Positions 60,946 through 64,000 of a DNA stretch of 64,000 nt are shown one piece after another. Where the stretch lies: positions 436,387 to 500,386 of the forward strand of contig NZ_AYZG01000051.1 of assembly GCF_001436695.1 (NCBI RefSeq), written 5' to 3'. This DNA is from Lactobacillus taiwanensis DSM 21401 (GTDB taxonomy: Bacteria; Bacillota; Bacilli; Lactobacillales; Lactobacillaceae). The position numbers and the translations under genes are program-made. Below the pieces are notes generated by a model, which saw nothing but the letters and a program-made list of their open reading frames with translations, was not told the origin of the DNA and did not search any database. The number at the start of each line of letters is the position of its first letter. The first letter of the stretch is position 1.

Positions 60946-61238
60946 TTTTGAGGTAATTTTTCATATCTTTCTTTCTGTTTTTGAGAAATGTATTCTTTCT
61001 TCACCAACTCTTCTAATGATGTTCCATCCCCATTATCTTCAGCCAACTGTCTTTGAGTCTCAATAGTCGTACGTAAAGCTTCATCAGTTTTACTAGTAGC
61101 TCTTTCTTTTTGCCTACTTAAACCTGGAACAATTAATAAGATCAACATCGCAATGATGGCAATTACAATTACCATTTCAACTAAAGTAAAGCCTTTTACT
61201 CGCTTATTTCTATTAATAAAATTCTTTAATTTCTTCAT
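60942..61238 (-). CDS. comGC: ComGC major pseudopilin
   Basis: 98 residues; a basic lead and VKGFTLVEMVIVIAIIAML, the class III signal processed by ComC between G and F, then the short ComGC domain. Main subunit of the transformation pseudopilus. Confidence 0.9.
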   Translation of the reverse strand: MKKLKNFINRNKRVKGFTLVEMVIVIAIIAMLILLIVPGLSRQKERATSKTDEALRTTIETQRQLAEDNGDGTSLEELVKKEYISQKQKERYEKLPQK

Positions 61239-61251
61239 TCTTCTTTCTCCT

Positions 61252-62253
61252 CTACATCATTTCCATTAAGTGATACATTGGCATCAAAATTTTTAAATAC
61301 ATTCCTAAAATACAAATCCCAATAAAGATAAAACATATTGGTTGCAAATTAACGATTAAATTGTTTAATTTGAAATTCAATTCATAAAAAAGTGTCTTAC
61401 TAAGGAGCAATGCTCTTTTACCGATCTCACTCCTAGTCGCACCTGTTTCTAGTAGCATAACTAAATTATTTGGAATAAAATATTCTGTTTCAATAATTTT
61501 CTTAATCTCAACGCCACTCTCTAATTGCATCCTTACTCTTTTACCTAATACCTGCTGCAGGGAATTTTCTGGCTGCATAGCTGCTAATTGACAAATTTTC
61601 TGTAATGAAAATCCATTAATCAATAAAGTTGCTAAATCAGAAATAACTAAATAATGAACATATAGATTAAGAACTTTACCAATTACTGGAAACTTAGTTA
61701 ATTTTTTTAAAGCAAAATAATCTTGCTGATTTAATAATTGTATTGTTTTGATAACAAAAACAATCGCAATTACTACTAAAATTAATAGTCCTCCTAGCAT
61801 TAAATTACTAGTCCAATCACTATCAAGCATTTCAGTTTTTAAAAAGGTCTGCATGCAAATTAATAAACTAATCATCATCCCAACTAATAAAGCCGGGTAA
61901 GCCAATTCACTTTTTAATTTTTTTAATTGCTTATTTTTTAATCGAATTAATTCACTAAGTTGTTCTAAACACGATAATAAATTTCCATCAATAACAGCCA
62001 TATTTATTTGAGCCGCTAAAGTACTTGAAAAACCAATTTCATGTAATGCGTCTCCTAAAGAAACGCCAGCTTCCACTTTTTTACTCACATAATTTAACTG
62101 ATTCGAATGCTCATCCCAAACTTTAGGTAAAAGGCTCAAACTAGCATTTAACGAATACCCATTAACGAGCGCTTGCCTTAAATAATCAATAAATATTAGC
62201 TGATCTGCGCTCTTTAATTTATCCCTGTTCAAAACGCTGTCTAGTATTTTCAC
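61252..62253 (-). CDS. comGB: ComGB pilus assembly membrane protein
   Basis: 333 residues of the GspF/PilC type with two T2SSF repeats and three membrane helices. Overlaps comGA by 35 bases if the ATG 62253 is used. Confidence 0.9.
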   Translation of the reverse strand: MKILDSVLNRDKLKSADQLIFIDYLRQALVNGYSLNASLSLLPKVWDEHSNQLNYVSKKVEAGVSLGDALHEIGFSSTLAAQINMAVIDGNLLSCLEQLSELIRLKNKQLKKLKSELAYPALLVGMMISLLICMQTFLKTEMLDSDWTSNLMLGGLLILVVIAIVFVIKTIQLLNQQDYFALKKLTKFPVIGKVLNLYVHYLVISDLATLLINGFSLQKICQLAAMQPENSLQQVLGKRVRMQLESGVEIKKIIETEYFIPNNLVMLLETGATRSEIGKRALLLSKTLFYELNFKLNNLIVNLQPICFIFIGICILGMYLKILMPMYHLMEMM

Positions 62254-63193
62254 TAATCTTTCCTCGCTTAACTAATTGATCTAAATTATTTTTCCATTCA
62301 GCAAGATCAGCTCGATTATTACTAGTTATCGCATCGAATAATCTTTCTCCATAACCAACATCCATCAAGCACCCTAAGCTATCTTTATTTTCTATTGGCA
62401 ATAAACGTTGGTAAGAAACCGCTGTTAAACAATTTTCTAATTCATCCCTAGTGATTCCTAAACCTTCTAACCGTGAAATTGTCTGTAAGGCCGTTTTAGC
62501 GTGTACAGTTGCAAAAACTAAGTGCCCACTCAAAGCAGCATTAATACTAATTCTTGCTGTGTCTGTATCCCGAATTTCACCAATAATTAAAATATCCGGT
62601 CGGTGCCTTAAAGCAGCTTTTAACAAATCGGGATAAGTAATACCAGCAATTATATTCACCTGTGTTTGTAAAAACTCTGGTTGCCAAACTTCTACAGGAT
62701 CTTCAATTGTCATAACAATTTTATTTTTTCCAGCTAACCTCGCTAATTCATACATTGATGACGTCTTACCTGAACCTGTTGGTCCACTAGTAATTATTAG
62801 TCCTCGCTGCCGAGTTAAATTTTCTAATAGGGTTAATTGTTCAGGAAAGAAATAGGTATTGTTTTTTTCTCCATAAATTAATCTAATTACTAATGATTCA
62901 TAGCCAGAAAATTCTCCAATACTTGAAAAACGCAAGAAGACACTTTCTGAATTTATGATAGTTTGATATGAACCTACCTGTGGTCTTCTGTGCTCTGCAA
63001 TGTCCATCTGTGCTTGAAATTTGAAGTAATTCAATAATTCTTTTCCAGTTTTAAAATCTATTTCCTTTACTTGCCTTAACCCCGCTGCTGTTCGCAATTT
63101 TATCTCGTAATTTGCTTTAGCAGGAAAAATAAACACATCACTTGCTCTTTCTTCAACTGCCGTTCCTAAAACTTCTTTAGCTAATAAATTCAT
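62219..63193 (-). CDS. comGA: ComGA pilus assembly ATPase
   Basis: 324 residues of the GspE/PilB type: Walker A GPTGSGKT (137-144), the Asp box TIEDPVEVW, Walker B ILIGEIRD and the His box GHLVFATVHA. The N-terminal domain is short, as in Firmicute ComGA. First gene of comG; AGGAGGGA ribosome site. Confidence 0.94.
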   Translation of the reverse strand: MNLLAKEVLGTAVEERASDVFIFPAKANYEIKLRTAAGLRQVKEIDFKTGKELLNYFKFQAQMDIAEHRRPQVGSYQTIINSESVFLRFSSIGEFSGYESLVIRLIYGEKNNTYFFPEQLTLLENLTRQRGLIITSGPTGSGKTSSMYELARLAGKNKIVMTIEDPVEVWQPEFLQTQVNIIAGITYPDLLKAALRHRPDILIIGEIRDTDTARISINAALSGHLVFATVHAKTALQTISRLEGLGITRDELENCLTAVSYQRLLPIENKDSLGCLMDVGYGERLFDAITSNNRADLAEWKNNLDQLVKRGKISENTRQRFEQG

Positions 63194-63199
63194 TTTTCA

Positions 63200-63270
63200 T
63201 CCCTCCTTTGTAATACACTTATTAGTACGCAAAAAATGGACGAATTTTTTTATTTTTTATAAAAATTGGA
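63200..63270 (-). promoter_or_regulatory. comG promoter region with direct repeats
   Basis: The gap between yebC and comGA holds two direct copies of GTCCA(A)TTTTT about 30 bp apart, and GTACTAATA near the expected -10, reminiscent of but not identical to the TACGAATA combox of streptococci/lactococci. Regulation by a competence sigma factor or activator is possible. Confidence 0.35.
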
Positions 63271-63306
63271 CAAAAAAATAGACTCAGAAAAACCTGAGTC
63301 TATTTT
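63271..63306 (-). terminator. Terminator of yebC
   Basis: A 13-bp perfect stem (AAAATAGACTCAG and complement), a 6-base loop and a T-run on the minus strand, just after the yebC stop. Confidence 0.92.
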
Positions 63307-63319
63307 CAATTAAATAAAA

Positions 63320-64000
63320 TTATTCATCGTCTGCAGCAGTGTATACATTAGAAACATCATCGTTATCTTCTAATGCATCAATTAAATGAGCAAATTGCTC
63401 TTTTTTATCATCTGGAACTGGAGTGGTGTTCTGCGGAATCATAGTTAATTCAGCATTAGCTAATTTATAGCCAGCTTTTTCTAAAGCATCACGTACAGCA
63501 GTAAATTGCTTAGGATCAGTATAGATTTCAAAAGCGTCATCACTAGTTTCTAAATCATCGCCACCAGCATCCATTACATCAAGTAATACTTGATCTTCGT
63601 CTGCATCGGTAGTTGAACGATCGATTACAATGTAACCCTTACGGTCAAACATGTAAGCAACAGAACCAGTTGCACCAAGTGAACCGCCATTACGAGTAAA
63701 GGCAACACGAACATCTGACGCAGTACGGTTCTTGTTATCAGTTAAAGCTTCAACTAAAACTGCAACACCGCCTGGAGCGTAACCTTCGTATGTAATTTCA
63801 TCGTAATGTTCATCTGAATTACCTTCAGCCTTTTTAATAGCACGTTCAATGTTGGTTTTAGGCATGTTAGCTGCACGTGCTTTATCCATAACCATACGTA
63901 AAGTAGGATTTCCTGAAGGGTCAGGACCACCACTCTTTGCAGCCATATAAATTTCACGAGATAATTTTTGGAAAACTTTACCTCTCTTAGCGTCTTGCGC
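63320..64000 (-). CDS. YebC/PmpR-family protein (5' end outside window)
   Basis: The frame continues to the window edge; the visible N-terminal part ([22 protein letters not shown]) matches the family after its SGHSKWHNI start, so only about 15 residues are missing. These proteins act as transcription regulators and, in some species, in translation of polyproline. Internal ATG 63946 is not the true start. Confidence 0.93.
   Translation of the reverse strand, partial: AQDAKRGKVFQKLSREIYMAAKSGGPDPSGNPTLRMVMDKARAANMPKTNIERAIKKAEGNSDEHYDEITYEGYAPGGVAVLVEALTDNKNRTASDVRVAFTRNGGSLGATGSVAYMFDRKGYIVIDRSTTDADEDQVLLDVMDAGGDDLETSDDAFEIYTDPKQFTAVRDALEKAGYKLANAELTMIPQNTTPVPDDKKEQFAHLIDALEDNDDVSNVYTAADDE

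Noticed and set aside
63320-63946. yebC starting at ATG 63946
   Set aside because: The frame continues upstream to the window edge with conserved YebC sequence, so the true start is outside.

Overview
The window is AT-rich chromosomal DNA of a Lactobacillus, most likely the L. johnsonii / L. gasseri group. The reasons are a GH68 fructosyltransferase of the inulosucrase type with an LPxxG anchor, the comG operon followed by a ytxK-like methyltransferase and ackA, a tmRNA whose tag reads ANNENSYAVAA, and Lactobacillus-type lysis and tail proteins. Species is inferred from memory of these families, not from a search.

Layout. (1) 1-20.6 kb is host chromosome: prmC (cut by the window edge), prfA, tdk, murT, a serine hydrolase, tRNA-Glu and tRNA-Gln, two unknown small genes, an MFS pump, pgi, a VanZ-like protein, an LTA-synthase-like gene, a two-component system with an SdpI-like protein, manA, a MalY-type lyase, a frameshifted DUF3737 gene and a doubly damaged inulosucrase gene. 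(2) 20.64-56.98 kb is a complete-looking siphovirus prophage of about 36.3 kb inserted at the 3' end of the tmRNA gene. From left to right (late genes on the minus strand) it holds lysis, tail fibre/baseplate, tape measure, tail chaperones with a -1 frameshift, tail tube, connectors, capsid, scaffold, a MuF-type minor head protein fused to an ADP-ribosyltransferase-like domain, portal, terminases, two tRNA-like/terminator units next to membrane-protein genes, an ArpU-like late regulator, the replication module (Prim-Pol primase, VapE helicase, an iteron-like origin, DUF669, AAA ATPase, a split DEAD helicase, Gp157), the genetic switch, an ImmA-type protease, a lipoprotein, a membrane protein and integrase. 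(3) 57-64 kb is host again: tmRNA, ackA, a methyltransferase, comGG to comGA and yebC.

How it works together. Integrase recombines a 13-bp core (TGGAGATGAGGGG) in the tmRNA 3' end; the phage supplies a replacement tmRNA terminator, and the displaced host terminator lies beyond the far att site. A repressor/ImmA pair and operators sharing ACAGC(T)(A/G)TACTGT control lysogeny. Late genes probably start from a promoter just downstream of the ArpU-like gene.

The observations most worth attention are: the MuF-ART fusion followed by a 98-residue orphan and its own terminator (a candidate phage toxin-immunity cassette); a tandem pair of tRNA-like RNAs, each followed after one base by an AGTCC hairpin and then, about 36 bases on, by a terminator and a membrane-protein gene with a non-ATG start; and a structured integrase leader with an anti-Shine-Dalgarno loop. 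Four genes carry single-base or nonsense lesions (DUF3737, inulosucrase, SieB-like, DEAD helicase). Whether these are real decay or assembly errors cannot be settled from the sequence.
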